From: an uncultured Sphingomonadaceae bacterium
Lineage (GTDB): Bacteria > Pseudomonadota > Alphaproteobacteria > Sphingomonadales > Sphingomonadaceae
Assembly (NCBI GenBank): GCA_947504025.1
Contig: CANNFX010000002.1
Location: forward strand, 1 to 64,000
Length of the DNA: 64,000 bases
Direction: 5' to 3'
Shown here: piece by piece, positions 45,968 to 57,220 of the stretch
How positions within the stretch are numbered: position 1 is the first letter of the stretch
Layout of the letters: every line of letters begins with the position of its first letter
Program-made: the position numbers and the translations under genes
The notes under the pieces: model-generated
What the model saw: the letters and a program-made list of their open reading frames with translations, nothing else
What the model was told of the DNA's origin: nothing
Databases searched by the model: none

Positions 45968-46003
45968 GAGTAAGGTACTTAAAAATTTAAGAAAAGCCGC
46001 GCT

Positions 46004-47389
46004 TCAAGACGCGAAGTAGCCGTACCAGACAATTATCAACACCAGCCGTGCAACAAAGGGGGAGCCCGACATTGCGGCAAGTCCAATAGCTAGTGCGGAA
46101 GCTACTGCTCCGGTCGCCAGTGCCAGCGCTAGTGGATAGGCTGACATCGTCACCGCGACAGCGGGCAGGGCAAGTAGAACAGTTAGCAGTGTACCGGCCG
46201 CTACAAACACCATGCGCCTCAACCAAGGCGGGGTTGCTGTTGTCCCTGTCAGCGCGACCAGTCCGCGTGCTTCGCTCCGTCCGGCATGGGCTGACAGTGC
46301 GAAGATGAGCAGCAGCAGGCCAGCGGGGCTGCCAATATGGCGGAAGTCGGGCGCGATACCTGCAAGGGCTGCCGCCACTGCTAGAAGTAGGAACAGAGGG
46401 CCTGACGCGATCAGGCGCATCTCGGTCAGCAACAGGCCGAGCAGCGGAGCAGCAGTGCTCGGAGCGGGGCTATCGTTTGGCGCTGCTGCCGGGAGCAGCT
46501 TCGCTAGCGATAGCTTGCCCAGCCATGCGAAACGGCGCTTCCGCGCCTTGGCCCGGTGCGGACGGTAGAGCAGGCCGGCAAGAGCGGCGATTGCGAAGGC
46601 AATCACGATCCACACAAAACGTGAAGCGACATAACCTTCTGTCGCGATACCCTTGAAAACGTCGAGTTCCATGCGGCCCGGTTTGATCGCCGAGGATCCG
46701 ATGGAAAAAGAGTCCGATCCCTCCGGTGCGCCCTGGACCAGCGGCGTCAATGCGCCGCCCATGTCGGCCATGCTGGTTGCGAAACCGGCGGAGCCTTCTG
46801 CCATGATCGAAGGCGTAATAATTGATGCCATCCAGAAGATGAAAAATAGCAGATCACCAATTGCGCCGCGTAATATGGGCACGGCGTCGAATAGGATGCG
46901 GATCGCTGCAACAACTAGGAATGTGGGGGCAGCAACCAGCCAGAGTAGGCTGATGATGTGGAACGGGTCCCATGGCCCGGTCACCATTAACCAGCCGAGG
47001 AACAGACCCGCAAAGCTGAGCATGGTGAGGACCGCCAGCAATATCGCGCTGTCTGCCAAGAAGCGGCCCAGCGCGATACTAACGCGGCTTGCGGCGGTTA
47101 CTTCCTCCACCTGCCATGGTTGGCGGCGTGTCGTGTTGGCGCGCAGGTAAATATAGGCAATCGGCATCACCAGCGTCGACACGACGATTCCCAGCCACAC
47201 ACCCAGTACAGCCGAGGTCAGTACCGGCAGTTGACCGCCGATCGAAATCGAGATGCCTTGGCCTTCTTCTTGCGAAATCATGTAACGGGCGGCAATCGGA
47301 GCCGACAGCAGCATCAGCCACAGCGCTTTGCTGCGGCGGTATCGCAATAGGCTGGTGTCTAGCGAAGAAGTGAGGATCGCAGCGGCCAT
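46004..47389 (-). CDS. ABC transporter permease
   Basis: The ATG at 47389 overlaps the ATPase stop (TGATG) by one base; frames running further upstream lie inside the ATPase gene. The 461-residue protein has about 10-12 hydrophobic segments, including LLLFALSAHAG, AAALAGIAPDF and LLTVLLALPAVAVTM. A large central loop (FATSMADMGGALTPLVQGAPEGSD) is probably extracytoplasmic. It resembles ABC-2 type permeases of exporters or membrane-quality systems. The substrate is unknown. It pairs with the ATPase and sits in the middle of the adhesin gene array. Confidence 0.82.
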   Translation of the reverse strand: MAAAILTSSLDTSLLRYRRSKALWLMLLSAPIAARYMISQEEGQGISISIGGQLPVLTSAVLGVWLGIVVSTLVMPIAYIYLRANTTRRQPWQVEEVTAASRVSIALGRFLADSAILLAVLTMLSFAGLFLGWLMVTGPWDPFHIISLLWLVAAPTFLVVAAIRILFDAVPILRGAIGDLLFFIFWMASIITPSIMAEGSAGFATSMADMGGALTPLVQGAPEGSDSFSIGSSAIKPGRMELDVFKGIATEGYVASRFVWIVIAFAIAALAGLLYRPHRAKARKRRFAWLGKLSLAKLLPAAAPNDSPAPSTAAPLLGLLLTEMRLIASGPLFLLLAVAAALAGIAPDFRHIGSPAGLLLLIFALSAHAGRSEARGLVALTGTTATPPWLRRMVFVAAGTLLTVLLALPAVAVTMSAYPLALALATGAVASALAIGLAAMSGSPFVARLVLIIVWYGYFAS

Positions 47390-48027
47390 CAGACTGGCGT
47401 AGCTCCGCCGTCTGAGACCCGCAAATTTTGTACAGCATGGGGCGCCAGTTCTTTGGCGAGGTGGGTTGTCATTATGACGACGGCTGACTGCGCCCGTTCG
47501 AGCACCAACTCGTGAATCCGCGCAATACTCTCTGAATCCAGTTCGGCTGTCGGTTCGTCCATGCAGATCGCCTGGGGTTCGCCAAGCAACGATTGCGAGA
47601 CGATCAAGCGTCGCCGCATCCCGCCGGAATAGGTCAAGATTTGATTGTCCAAATCTTTGTACAGGTCGAGCCGTTCGGTAATCGCCGCAAATTGCGCTTC
47701 GGCAGCCTTGCGCTCCAAACCCTTGAGTGCCGCCAGATGCATGCCGAATTCGCGGCCAGTCAGTTCTTCGGGCAGATCGACAGCTTGCGGGGAATAACCG
47801 AGCACGGAGCGGAGAGTCTTGCGGCCAGCGGGGAGGGGCGTGTCCTGCCACAGAACCTGGCCTTTGCTGGGCCGGTCGGCTGTCGCGAGTATCCGCAGCA
47901 ATGTGGATTTTCCCGCACCGCTAGGGCCGGTCAACAGGGTTAGCCCAGCAGGAAATGTGGCGGTGACATTGTCTAGCACCACCTTGCGGCGGAAAGACTT
48001 GCTGAGGTTTTTGATCGCAAGGGTCAT
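47389..48027 (-). CDS. ABC transporter ATP-binding protein
   Basis: This 212-residue ATPase has Walker A LLTGPSGAGKSTLLRIL, Q-loop VLGYSPQAVDLPEELTG, a signature in degenerate form TYSGGMRRRL, Walker B ICMDEPTAELD and the H-loop MTTHL. It belongs to the drug/bacteriocin-type exporter ATPases (CcmA/NatA style). It is the first gene of the two-gene ABC unit; a palindrome lies 7 bp upstream of its start, in the position of an operator or leader element. Confidence 0.92.
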   Translation of the reverse strand: MTLAIKNLSKSFRRKVVLDNVTATFPAGLTLLTGPSGAGKSTLLRILATADRPSKGQVLWQDTPLPAGRKTLRSVLGYSPQAVDLPEELTGREFGMHLAALKGLERKAAEAQFAAITERLDLYKDLDNQILTYSGGMRRRLIVSQSLLGEPQAICMDEPTAELDSESIARIHELVLERAQSAVVIMTTHLAKELAPHAVQNLRVSDGGATPV

Positions 48028-48033
48028 GCAGGT

Positions 48034-48051
48034 GTATTGCTATAGTAATAC
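48034..48051. promoter_or_regulatory. Palindromic operator candidate of the ABC transporter genes
   Basis: GTATTGCTATAGTAATAC reads as its own reverse complement except for one base pair (16 of 18 positions). The spacing and GTAT/ATAC ends recall operators of YtrA-type GntR repressors of ABC transporters; no such gene lies next to it. The site is just upstream of the ATPase start (48027). Confidence 0.45.
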
Positions 48052-48108
48052 GCTTAGCACAACCCCTTTAACCAATTCACTCAGGCCTTTCCGCCGAAGG
48101 GGCTTTGA

Positions 48109-50103
48109 TCAGAACCCGAAAGCGACGCCTACACGTCCGCCGGTGGAGTTCTTGGCACTCGACCCGGTGACCGCTGCCGAAGCGTACACCTTAGGTGCGA
48201 CGCGGGCGACGATGCCGCCAGCAAAGCCTTGTTCGCCCCGATAGGTCGACACGTTCATGTTGAAGCTGACATTGCTGTCCGGCACGACCATCATGCCGCC
48301 CATTGCCATTGCCGCTGCAATGCCGCCGCGTGTTGAGCTATCCAGTTCGTCGAGCTGGAAGGATAGGGCGCTGACATCGCCCTGAAGGTTGGCAAATTGC
48401 TGGTCAGACACGGCAGCGATTGTTGCCATAGCCACGCGCACCTGGTCGACATCGCCAGCCAACGCGACTTGCTCCCGTCCCAGGGTCCCGTTTGCGTCAA
48501 CAGTTACGAAATCAACTGAACCCACTTGGGCTGCTGTGCTGGCCGTGATGTCACCAATCTGCACCGAACTGCCTGCGCCGCCAAGGGCAACTTGGTTCGA
48601 GCTTGAGGTTGTGGCATTTGCCCCAATTGCAGTCGAGGCAACGTGGTTCACAGTAGCGGATTTACCTACTGCGGTGCCGTCTGTTGAGGTCACAGTCGCT
48701 TGCTCGCCGATGGCAGTGCCGCGCGATCCGGTGCTGTCGGCGTTAAAGCCGATTGCTGTACCGCGGAACTGATTTGCCCGCGCACCGGAACCCAAGGCAG
48801 TTGAACCGCGTCCATCAGCCTTGGCGTTGAAGCCAACCGCCGCTGCATTGCGGTCTAACGTCCGGGACTGTGGGCCGATGGCTGCTGAACGGTCACCCGT
48901 TGCCGAACTATCAATGCCCATTGCCAGCGAACCTTCATTGTTTGCTGTAGCAAATCCGATTGCAACTGCATTTGCAGCAAGCGCTTGAGATTCTGCTCCG
49001 ATTGCTATGGAAGAAGCGCCTGTCGACTGGGCTCCTGCGCCAAGGGCGACGCTGTTACCGCCATTGGCGGTCGTCTGCGCACTGCTATAGGTGGCGGATG
49101 GTGCTGAACCATCCCTGCCTTGGCCGATATTGGAACCGTTGGGTGTGGCGCCACCAATAGCAATGTTACCGCCTCCAGTTCCGCCGCCGGTTGTCGCACC
49201 ATAACCAAGCGCAATGTCTGCCTCTCCCTCGGCGTTACTAAAACCACCTCCGGCGAAGGAACCGGAGGCGGTAGCACTAGCTGCGACGCCCAGTGCAACA
49301 CTGTTGGATCCACTGCTGGCATCCGCGAATTTTCCCAAAGCCGCCGAACCAAACGATGCGGTTGCTTGTGGCCCCACAGCGGTCCCGCCCCAACCAGTGG
49401 TTTGTGTTTCGCTACCGATTGCCACGCCATAGTTGTGGTTTGATGTGGTTGCATCCGCACCAAGCGCTACCGAATATTGCCCGACTGCCTGTGCGCCAAG
49501 TGTGTCTGCATCTTGGCCATCGCCTCCCATAGCGATCGAGCTGATTCCGGTTGCGGCGCTCTGAGCGCCAATCGAAATGCTGTCAACGCCGTTGGCACTG
49601 GCATCCGCACCAACCGAAACTGCGCCATCACCGCCGACATCGGCGCTTTGGCCGACAGCGACCGAGTCAACAAAGTCGGCAAGTGCAGCTGCACCAACCG
49701 CTGTCGCACTTGTCGCTGTTGCTTGCGCGGCCGCGCCCAAAGCAGTCGCGCTGACAGCAGTCGCATCGGCAGAAAAGCCCACCGATGTCGAACTACCTCC
49801 GGTCGCGGTGGTCGAGTGGCCAATGGCGGTCCCGGCGGAGCCCGACACGTTTGCATCGGTGCCGACAGCCGTTCCAAGACCGGTGTTCGTTGTTGTGGCA
49901 CCGCCGCCGCACGCGAGACTACCTGAAGAGCTGGTGCTAGCGCCATTATCTGCGTCCGCTGCGTTGTTTCCGCTGTTTGTTCCATTCAGATCGCAAGTAT
50001 CGGCTTTCGCTTCATCAGCTGGCAGCACCATAGTGGCCATCGCTAAGCCAGCAGCACCCGCCATCATGAGTGCGCGGTTCGACATTGTCTTTGAAACAGT
50101 CAT
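48109..50103 (-). CDS. YadA-like trimeric autotransporter adhesin 3
   Basis: The 664-residue protein starts at an ATG after AGGGGAA. Its signal peptide (AGLAMATMVLPADEAKAD) and following segment (CDLNGTNSGNN to LACGGG) differ in detail from adhesins 1 and 2. Head repeats follow, with some unusual Gly-rich ones (YGATTGGGTGGGNIAIGG). The second half (DRSAAIGPQSRTLDRNAA, NAKADGRGSTALGSGA, VALGGAGSSVQIGDI) is closely related to adhesin 1. The C-terminus has a coiled coil and a YadA anchor ending VGVAFGF. It would be a trimeric surface adhesin. Confidence 0.92.
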   Translation of the reverse strand: MTVSKTMSNRALMMAGAAGLAMATMVLPADEAKADTCDLNGTNSGNNAADADNGASTSSSGSLACGGGATTTNTGLGTAVGTDANVSGSAGTAIGHSTTATGGSSTSVGFSADATAVSATALGAAAQATATSATAVGAAALADFVDSVAVGQSADVGGDGAVSVGADASANGVDSISIGAQSAATGISSIAMGGDGQDADTLGAQAVGQYSVALGADATTSNHNYGVAIGSETQTTGWGGTAVGPQATASFGSAALGKFADASSGSNSVALGVAASATASGSFAGGGFSNAEGEADIALGYGATTGGGTGGGNIAIGGATPNGSNIGQGRDGSAPSATYSSAQTTANGGNSVALGAGAQSTGASSIAIGAESQALAANAVAIGFATANNEGSLAMGIDSSATGDRSAAIGPQSRTLDRNAAAVGFNAKADGRGSTALGSGARANQFRGTAIGFNADSTGSRGTAIGEQATVTSTDGTAVGKSATVNHVASTAIGANATTSSSNQVALGGAGSSVQIGDITASTAAQVGSVDFVTVDANGTLGREQVALAGDVDQVRVAMATIAAVSDQQFANLQGDVSALSFQLDELDSSTRGGIAAAMAMGGMMVVPDSNVSFNMNVSTYRGEQGFAGGIVARVAPKVYASAAVTGSSAKNSTGGRVGVAFGF

Positions 50104-50338
50104 GGAATTTCCCCTAGTTACCGTGCGGCAAGCAGGAGCGCAGCCACACCCTCAGCGTTTCAGCTGAAAAAATGCGACCCCCATTTAAGCGACTCCAAAA
50201 TCCAGGAATCCGTAACGGTAACTTCGGCGTTTCAATGAGTTGAGTCAATGGCAGACAAGTATTGCTTTGAAGCGGGGCGGTGGTGCGCAATACTCGACTG
50301 CAATTGATTTGGTAACTCTCAAGAGTAATGAGTATTAT

Positions 50339-50560
50339 GTTAGAACTCCCCGCGGAGCCAACGGCTGTTGGGCTGCTTCCAGTTGCCACGGAATCAGACC
50401 CAATGGCTGTCGTGTCAGTCGATGTTGATGTGTCTGAGCCCGTTCCGCATCCAGTGTTTCCGGCACCTTCACCATCGTTGCAAGCTGGCGTTCCATCTGC
50501 ATGGTCCGCAGTGGCAAAGGCAAGCGTGCCTGCAAGCGCGAAGGTCTCCTGGCACGCCAT
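50339..50560 (-). pseudogene. 5' remnant of a fourth YadA-like adhesin gene
   Basis: From an ATG at 50560 the frame encodes a signal peptide-like start (FALAGTLAFATADHADG), then the Cys-pair segment TPACNDGEGAG to TGCGTG, and one to two head repeats (TTAIGSDSVATGSSPTAVGS). After residue 74 the similarity ends and the frame continues as unrelated sequence to 50114. No anchor or repeats remain, so it is a truncated gene. The DGTAPC-type start is closest to adhesin 2. Confidence 0.75.
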
Positions 50561-50815
50561 TCGATTGCCGAAATGCTGCAACCTTTGGGCGTACCGGTCC
50601 ATTGGCTGGTCCCCTCCGAGGCGGAGAATGTGGATCAGGATGATATTGATTCAGTGCGTGCGATTGGCCCCAATATCTCAGTCGAGCGGGTGCCTGATAC
50701 AGTTGAGCTCTTGCCATATCAAAAGCCGGATTTGTTCATCGAACGATTGATCCAGTTGGCGAGCGGAGATGACATGAGAAAGTTTGATGGCAATGGCAAA
50801 CACGGGTGTGACTGA
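50561..50815 (+). pseudogene. 3' remnant of a second alpha/beta-hydrolase-like (regulator) gene
   Basis: On the plus strand, back to back with the adhesin remnant, the frame encodes GVPVHWLVPSEAENVDQDD and VERVPDTVELLPYQKPDLFIERLIQLAS. The end matches the C-terminus of the LuxR/hydrolase protein at 42415 (EEVPDAGYFLPYEKPDLFLEHIIKIAN). As there, the catalytic His position is not His (TVELLPY). Only about 85 residues remain and no start or HTH is present. Its truncation point coincides with the adhesin remnant's start at about 50560, marking a deletion junction. Confidence 0.65.
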
Positions 50816-50869
50816 ACGGTAGTCACAAGCCTAGACGCCGTCCCACCCAGGCTCTAACACACCACTATC

Positions 50870-53459
<2,590 letters not shown>

Positions 53460-53489
53460 GACTAACAATCTAACTCAGGGGAAATGAAC

Positions 53490-53972
53490 ATGCGTAAACT
53501 GGTTCTCGCCGCAAGCTTGCTGGGGGCCGGTTTCGCTGCCCTTGGCGCAGTGCCATCAGCCGCCCTTGCACAGGACGAAATCCAGACGATCATGCCGGAA
53601 GATCCGGATGCGCTCGCGTTTCAGACTGCGGTTGGATATTCCGAGGCGGTGATTGTGGACGGGATGGTCTACCTCTCTGGCGTGGTCGCGGGCCCGGCAG
53701 AAGGCGAGACGACCATGACTCCGGGCTTCACCCGCGCCTTTGAACACATCGGTAAGGTGCTGGAACGCTCCGGCTCGAGCTGGGACGATGTGGTAACATT
53801 CGATACCTTCCACACCGACCTCACCGGGCAGCTGAACGAATTCGTCGAGGTAAAAAACCGCTATATCAAGGCGCCATTCCCTGCATGGACCGCGCTCGGC
53901 GTGTCGAGCCTATACGAGCCGACCGCATGGGTGGAGATCAAGATTATGGCGCGGGTTAGTGCGGAGGATTGA
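53490..53972 (+). CDS. Exported RidA-family protein
   Basis: The ATG at 53490 has AGGGG at a proper 8 bp distance; an ATG at 53484 is too close. The 160-residue product has a signal peptide (AVPSAALAQ), then a RidA/YjgF fold: SEAVIVDGMVYLSGVVAG, TRAFEHIGKVLERSGSSWDDVVTFDTFHTDL in parts, and PAWTALGVSSLYEPTAWVEIKIMA with PAWTAxGV replacing the usual PARTxVxV Arg position by Trp. Deaminase activity depends on that Arg in typical RidA, so this exported version probably does something else. A decayed copy of its 3' end lies at 58529-58687. Confidence 0.88.
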   Translation: MRKLVLAASLLGAGFAALGAVPSAALAQDEIQTIMPEDPDALAFQTAVGYSEAVIVDGMVYLSGVVAGPAEGETTMTPGFTRAFEHIGKVLERSGSSWDDVVTFDTFHTDLTGQLNEFVEVKNRYIKAPFPAWTALGVSSLYEPTAWVEIKIMARVSAED

Positions 53973-54022
53973 TCTGCGCCGCCCTGTGGCACTCCTGAAG
54001 GCCTAGTTTGTACCGCCGCTAA

Positions 54023-55231
54023 TTACCGCCGCCGGTTCTTCTCACATTGCCGCATAGCCGCAAGATGCCCTGCGCGAAGCCTGCGCCGCATTGTGTCGCT
54101 GACGTTGCCGACGCTTACACCGGGTACGCTCCCCATCGCTGAGCCATAGTTCACATGGATATCCCACTTGATTGCAAAGCTTGGGTCGGCGGCCTTCATT
54201 CGCGCCAATACTGCATTGTAGCTGCAATCTGGTCCGTCATAGATTGTGTCCCCTGGCCCACGGGGCCTGACGATATCGCCCTCTGGTTCAGGCGTGGCCA
54301 GATCCTCGACCCGGGCCCTGGTCCGGGCATCCATCATGGCGAGCAGCTTCGGGTCATTCGCAAGGCTGATGAGAGCGAAGTTGTGATAGCCGGCTCCGTA
54401 GACTTGGCTCATCACATCATCGCGCAGCCCGTCATTGCTGAAGAACCGCTGTCGGAGGTAGTCAGTCGCTTCTTGCGGTAATCCGAGATAATCGCGCAGG
54501 CCCTGTTCAAAGCTTCGCGCTGCTCTTTGCTCGTCGGGTGCGACACTGCGCCGCTTGGCATAATCGAGAAATTTGTCCCACTTGCTTGCGCCAATTCTCT
54601 CGCCATTGCCCCAATAGTCGTCGACCAGAACCTCCATGTCGTCTTCCATCATGCCGAGTTCGAGCAGGTCGGTTCTTAATTTGGCGAGGTCGGTATCGCT
54701 ATAATCAATCGAGGAGCCAGCAGGCTGCGGGCCAGCGCGCCGACCCTCTGTACGAAGGCGCTCAAGCACACGGTCGAGGCTTGCTGATTCATAAGCGGGA
54801 CTGTTCTCATAGGCATGACCGCCAATCGAAGTGGCCCGGCCGGTCCAGCTGCGCGTCGGGCTTGCCTCACAATACCCCCAAACGCCGTCGAAATATTTGA
54901 AAGGCTTATCGAAGGTGAATGTGATCCGGCCCCAGTTGCGGCTGCCGTCCTTCGCGGTGCTGCATGTCGTGGATGAGCTGTCCTCTATCCAATGACCCTG
55001 AAGGATGATTTTGTCGTCTTCTTCCCTCAGAAAGAACTTGCCGATGATGCGGCCGGCATCCTGACGGTAGGGGATGGTGCGTTCGCTGCCATACAGAAAG
55101 CCGGACGGCATCTTCATCTCGCCCTCCGAAGTTTGCCAAATGTAGTAGGTGGGTAGGCTTTGCTGCGCTGCCGAAACGGTTGGTGCGGCGGCGAACAAGC
55201 TGGCGATCAATAGCAGGATGAGGTGGCGCAT
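54023..55231 (-). CDS. Secreted protein of unknown function
   Basis: This 402-residue protein has a signal peptide (LFAAAPTVSA). The first half (YYIWQTSEGEMKMPSGFLYG, GHWIEDSSSTTCSTAKDGSRNWGRI, DGVWGYCEASPTRSWTG) appears beta-rich with paired Cys; the middle is helical and acidic (DTDLAKLRTDLLELGMMEDD), and the C-terminus is basic. I do not recognise the family. It lies alone between the RidA gene (convergent) and the divergent lipase-like gene. Confidence 0.7.
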   Translation of the reverse strand: MRHLILLLIASLFAAAPTVSAAQQSLPTYYIWQTSEGEMKMPSGFLYGSERTIPYRQDAGRIIGKFFLREEDDKIILQGHWIEDSSSTTCSTAKDGSRNWGRITFTFDKPFKYFDGVWGYCEASPTRSWTGRATSIGGHAYENSPAYESASLDRVLERLRTEGRRAGPQPAGSSIDYSDTDLAKLRTDLLELGMMEDDMEVLVDDYWGNGERIGASKWDKFLDYAKRRSVAPDEQRAARSFEQGLRDYLGLPQEATDYLRQRFFSNDGLRDDVMSQVYGAGYHNFALISLANDPKLLAMMDARTRARVEDLATPEPEGDIVRPRGPGDTIYDGPDCSYNAVLARMKAADPSFAIKWDIHVNYGSAMGSVPGVSVGNVSDTMRRRLRAGHLAAMRQCEKNRRR

Positions 55232-55430
55232 TCCGCTACGGTATCCGACAATGTGGGTAATCGCAAATGACCGCCCGCCGGCTCAATGGTTGCTCTGCCA
55301 GAGCCCTGAGCTTGTCGGAGTTTACCAGGAGTGGCCGAATTCAAGGTGACGCGCGGCGAGTGTGAAGGATTGACCTGCGGCGCACCGCTGGCATGCTGCT
55401 ACAAAGACGAACAACCAAAGCGGGGCGGGC

Positions 55431-56666
55431 ATGATGAACATTCTTAGGTTTGCGGGACTAACACTCGCGATTGCGCTTGCTGGATGTACGGCGTTTCTGG
55501 CGGATAAGCATGCGTCAGCCGTTGTTTACGATCCAATGACAGTCGGCGATGTTACTCTATCGCCATTCTATGCATTGAACGGAGTGCTGTCTCGCGAACC
55601 AGGTGAATTGCTGCGGCAGGAAAAGCTGGGCGAACGTCAGAGCCTAAAGAATGCAGCGGTCAATCTGCGGTTGCTCTATACATCGACCAATGGGCTGACC
55701 GATGAAGGCACGGTTCCAGTTTCAGGCGTGCTATATCTGCCACGTGGTGAAGCGCCTGAGGGAGGTTGGCCGCTCATGGCCTGGACCCACGGCACGGTCG
55801 GTGTGGCGGACATTTGTGCGCCATCATGGAACGGGCGGCAACAGCAGGATGAGGATTACCTGAACCGCTTTCTTGAAAGCGGATATGCCGTGGTCGCATC
55901 AGATTATCAGGGGTTGGGAACGGCAGGTACGCATCCCTATCTGGCCACGCGTCCGGCAGCATATAGCAACCTAGATATTATTAAGGCGATCCAATCGGCG
56001 AGTCTCCCAGTGTCAAATCAGGTTGTCTTGTTCGGTCAGTCCCAAGGCGCAGCCGCAGCGATTGCGACGGCTGCTTTCGCACCGGATTATGCCCCCGGGA
56101 TTGATCTGGCCGGAGTGGTCGCGACCGGCGCGCCTTATTTCACGCCGCGTGCAATCGAGGCGCTCGAGCGCACGCAGCAACCGGACAAGGTTGATCCGAT
56201 GCTAGGCTATACCTTTCTGGCGATGACGCTGGTGCAGCAAGTGGATCCACAGTTCGTCATGCGGGACCACATTTCGGATGCTGCTTGGCCAGTCGCACGC
56301 AGGGTTGAGGATGCCTGCTATAAAGATATCAAGACGATGGTCACAGAGGCTGGGCTAACCAGAAGGCTGAGCTTTGCGCAGAACCCGGCGGCCGCACTGC
56401 GGCAAGGGTTCGCTCAAATGGCCTATCCGACCATGAAAATCGCCGCGCCGGTGTTTATGGGAACAGGCGGCAAAGACCGCGACACGCCGCCGCGCATGCA
56501 AGCTTTGCTCGTCCGCGATCTCTGTGCGGCTGGCACAAAAGTGCAATGGGCCCGCTATCCCGAACTGGATCACCGGCAGGTTGTGCCGGGATCGATCAAG
56601 GACTCGTTCCCATTTGTAGAAGCCGCGTTTGCTGGCGAGACTGTCAGTGGAAATTGCGGAGAATAG
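55431..56666 (+). CDS. Secreted alpha/beta-hydrolase lipoprotein (secretory lipase-like)
   Basis: The 411-residue protein has a lipobox (AIALAGCTAF). The hydrolase core shows MAWTHGTVGVADICAPSW (oxyanion HG), YAVVASDYQGLGTAGTHPYL, the nucleophile elbow VVLFGQSQGAAAAIATA, and a C-terminal acid/His pair (GTGGKDRDTPP and PELDHRQV). It fits the secretory lipase family (PF03583-like), acting on esters outside or in the periplasm. Four Cys in the mature part may form disulphides. It has no obvious operon partner. Confidence 0.85.
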   Translation: MMNILRFAGLTLAIALAGCTAFLADKHASAVVYDPMTVGDVTLSPFYALNGVLSREPGELLRQEKLGERQSLKNAAVNLRLLYTSTNGLTDEGTVPVSGVLYLPRGEAPEGGWPLMAWTHGTVGVADICAPSWNGRQQQDEDYLNRFLESGYAVVASDYQGLGTAGTHPYLATRPAAYSNLDIIKAIQSASLPVSNQVVLFGQSQGAAAAIATAAFAPDYAPGIDLAGVVATGAPYFTPRAIEALERTQQPDKVDPMLGYTFLAMTLVQQVDPQFVMRDHISDAAWPVARRVEDACYKDIKTMVTEAGLTRRLSFAQNPAAALRQGFAQMAYPTMKIAAPVFMGTGGKDRDTPPRMQALLVRDLCAAGTKVQWARYPELDHRQVVPGSIKDSFPFVEAAFAGETVSGNCGE

Positions 56667-56758
56667 ACTTCGGTTGCACGTAGGGGCTCAAGCATTTTCC
56701 CTAGGGGCTTTCCTCTGCCAAGAATGCTGATACTTCAGTTGCGAAACTTGGGGGATGC

Positions 56759-57220
56759 ATGAGGGAATTGGACGAGAATATCGATGCGCTGTGGCGGCTG
56801 TACGAGGATAATGTCGTACAATCGCGCCATCATGAAACCGAGCGCGCGGCAATTGTGGGCGTGGTTTTCACCATCGGCGCAGTGCTGATTGGATTGATCA
56901 CCTATGACGGCGCTATTGGCGGACCTAGCGATGTCGCGGTTGCCGTGTTTCTGATGATGCTGGGGATTTTTGGGGCTGGTTTCAGTTACAAGAATTACGA
57001 GCGGTCGTGTTACCACTTCCAGCGCGCCCGCGGCTTTCGAGAGGCGCTGGACAAGACCTATTTCGACGGGCGACTGGGCGCGATTAATAAGGCTGCCGAT
57101 GCCCGCCATGATGCCGCCTTCGGCATGTTCCGCAAGATGAAACTGCACCGCTGGTGGATCGCGATAAACCTGTCCATCGTATTGATCGCAGCGGTCATTG
57201 TCGTTCTGGCGGCGACATGA
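56759..57220 (+). CDS. Membrane protein coupled to a cyclase-like gene
   Basis: This 153-residue protein has an N-terminal soluble helix (ELDENIDALWRLYEDNVVQSRHHETERA in parts), a hairpin of two membrane helices (AIVGVVFTIGAVLIGLITY and VAVAVFLMMLGIFGAGFSY), a basic soluble stretch and a final helix (WWIAINLSIVLIAAVIVVLA). I do not recognise the family. It overlaps the cyclase-like gene by ATGA, so the products are probably partners. The layout, a small membrane protein beside a nucleotide cyclase, resembles effector-enzyme pairs in bacterial signalling and defence, but no nucleotide-binding domain is visible. Confidence 0.75.
   Translation: MRELDENIDALWRLYEDNVVQSRHHETERAAIVGVVFTIGAVLIGLITYDGAIGGPSDVAVAVFLMMLGIFGAGFSYKNYERSCYHFQRARGFREALDKTYFDGRLGAINKAADARHDAAFGMFRKMKLHRWWIAINLSIVLIAAVIVVLAAT

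Noticed and set aside
45834..46019. 61-codon plus-strand frame between adhesin 2 and the ABC permease
   Set aside because: No ribosome site, overlaps the permease end and the hairpin; it is more likely the upstream region of adhesin 2.
47390..47851. Extension of the permease frame by 154 codons upstream
   Set aside because: It overlaps the ATPase gene in another frame and has shadow-like Arg/Pro-rich composition; the TGATG-coupled ATG at 47389 is the natural start.
39799..50103. Regularly repeated sequence that could look like a CRISPR or satellite array
   Set aside because: The periodicity comes from coding for YadA-type head repeats; there are no identical repeats with unique spacers and no cas genes.
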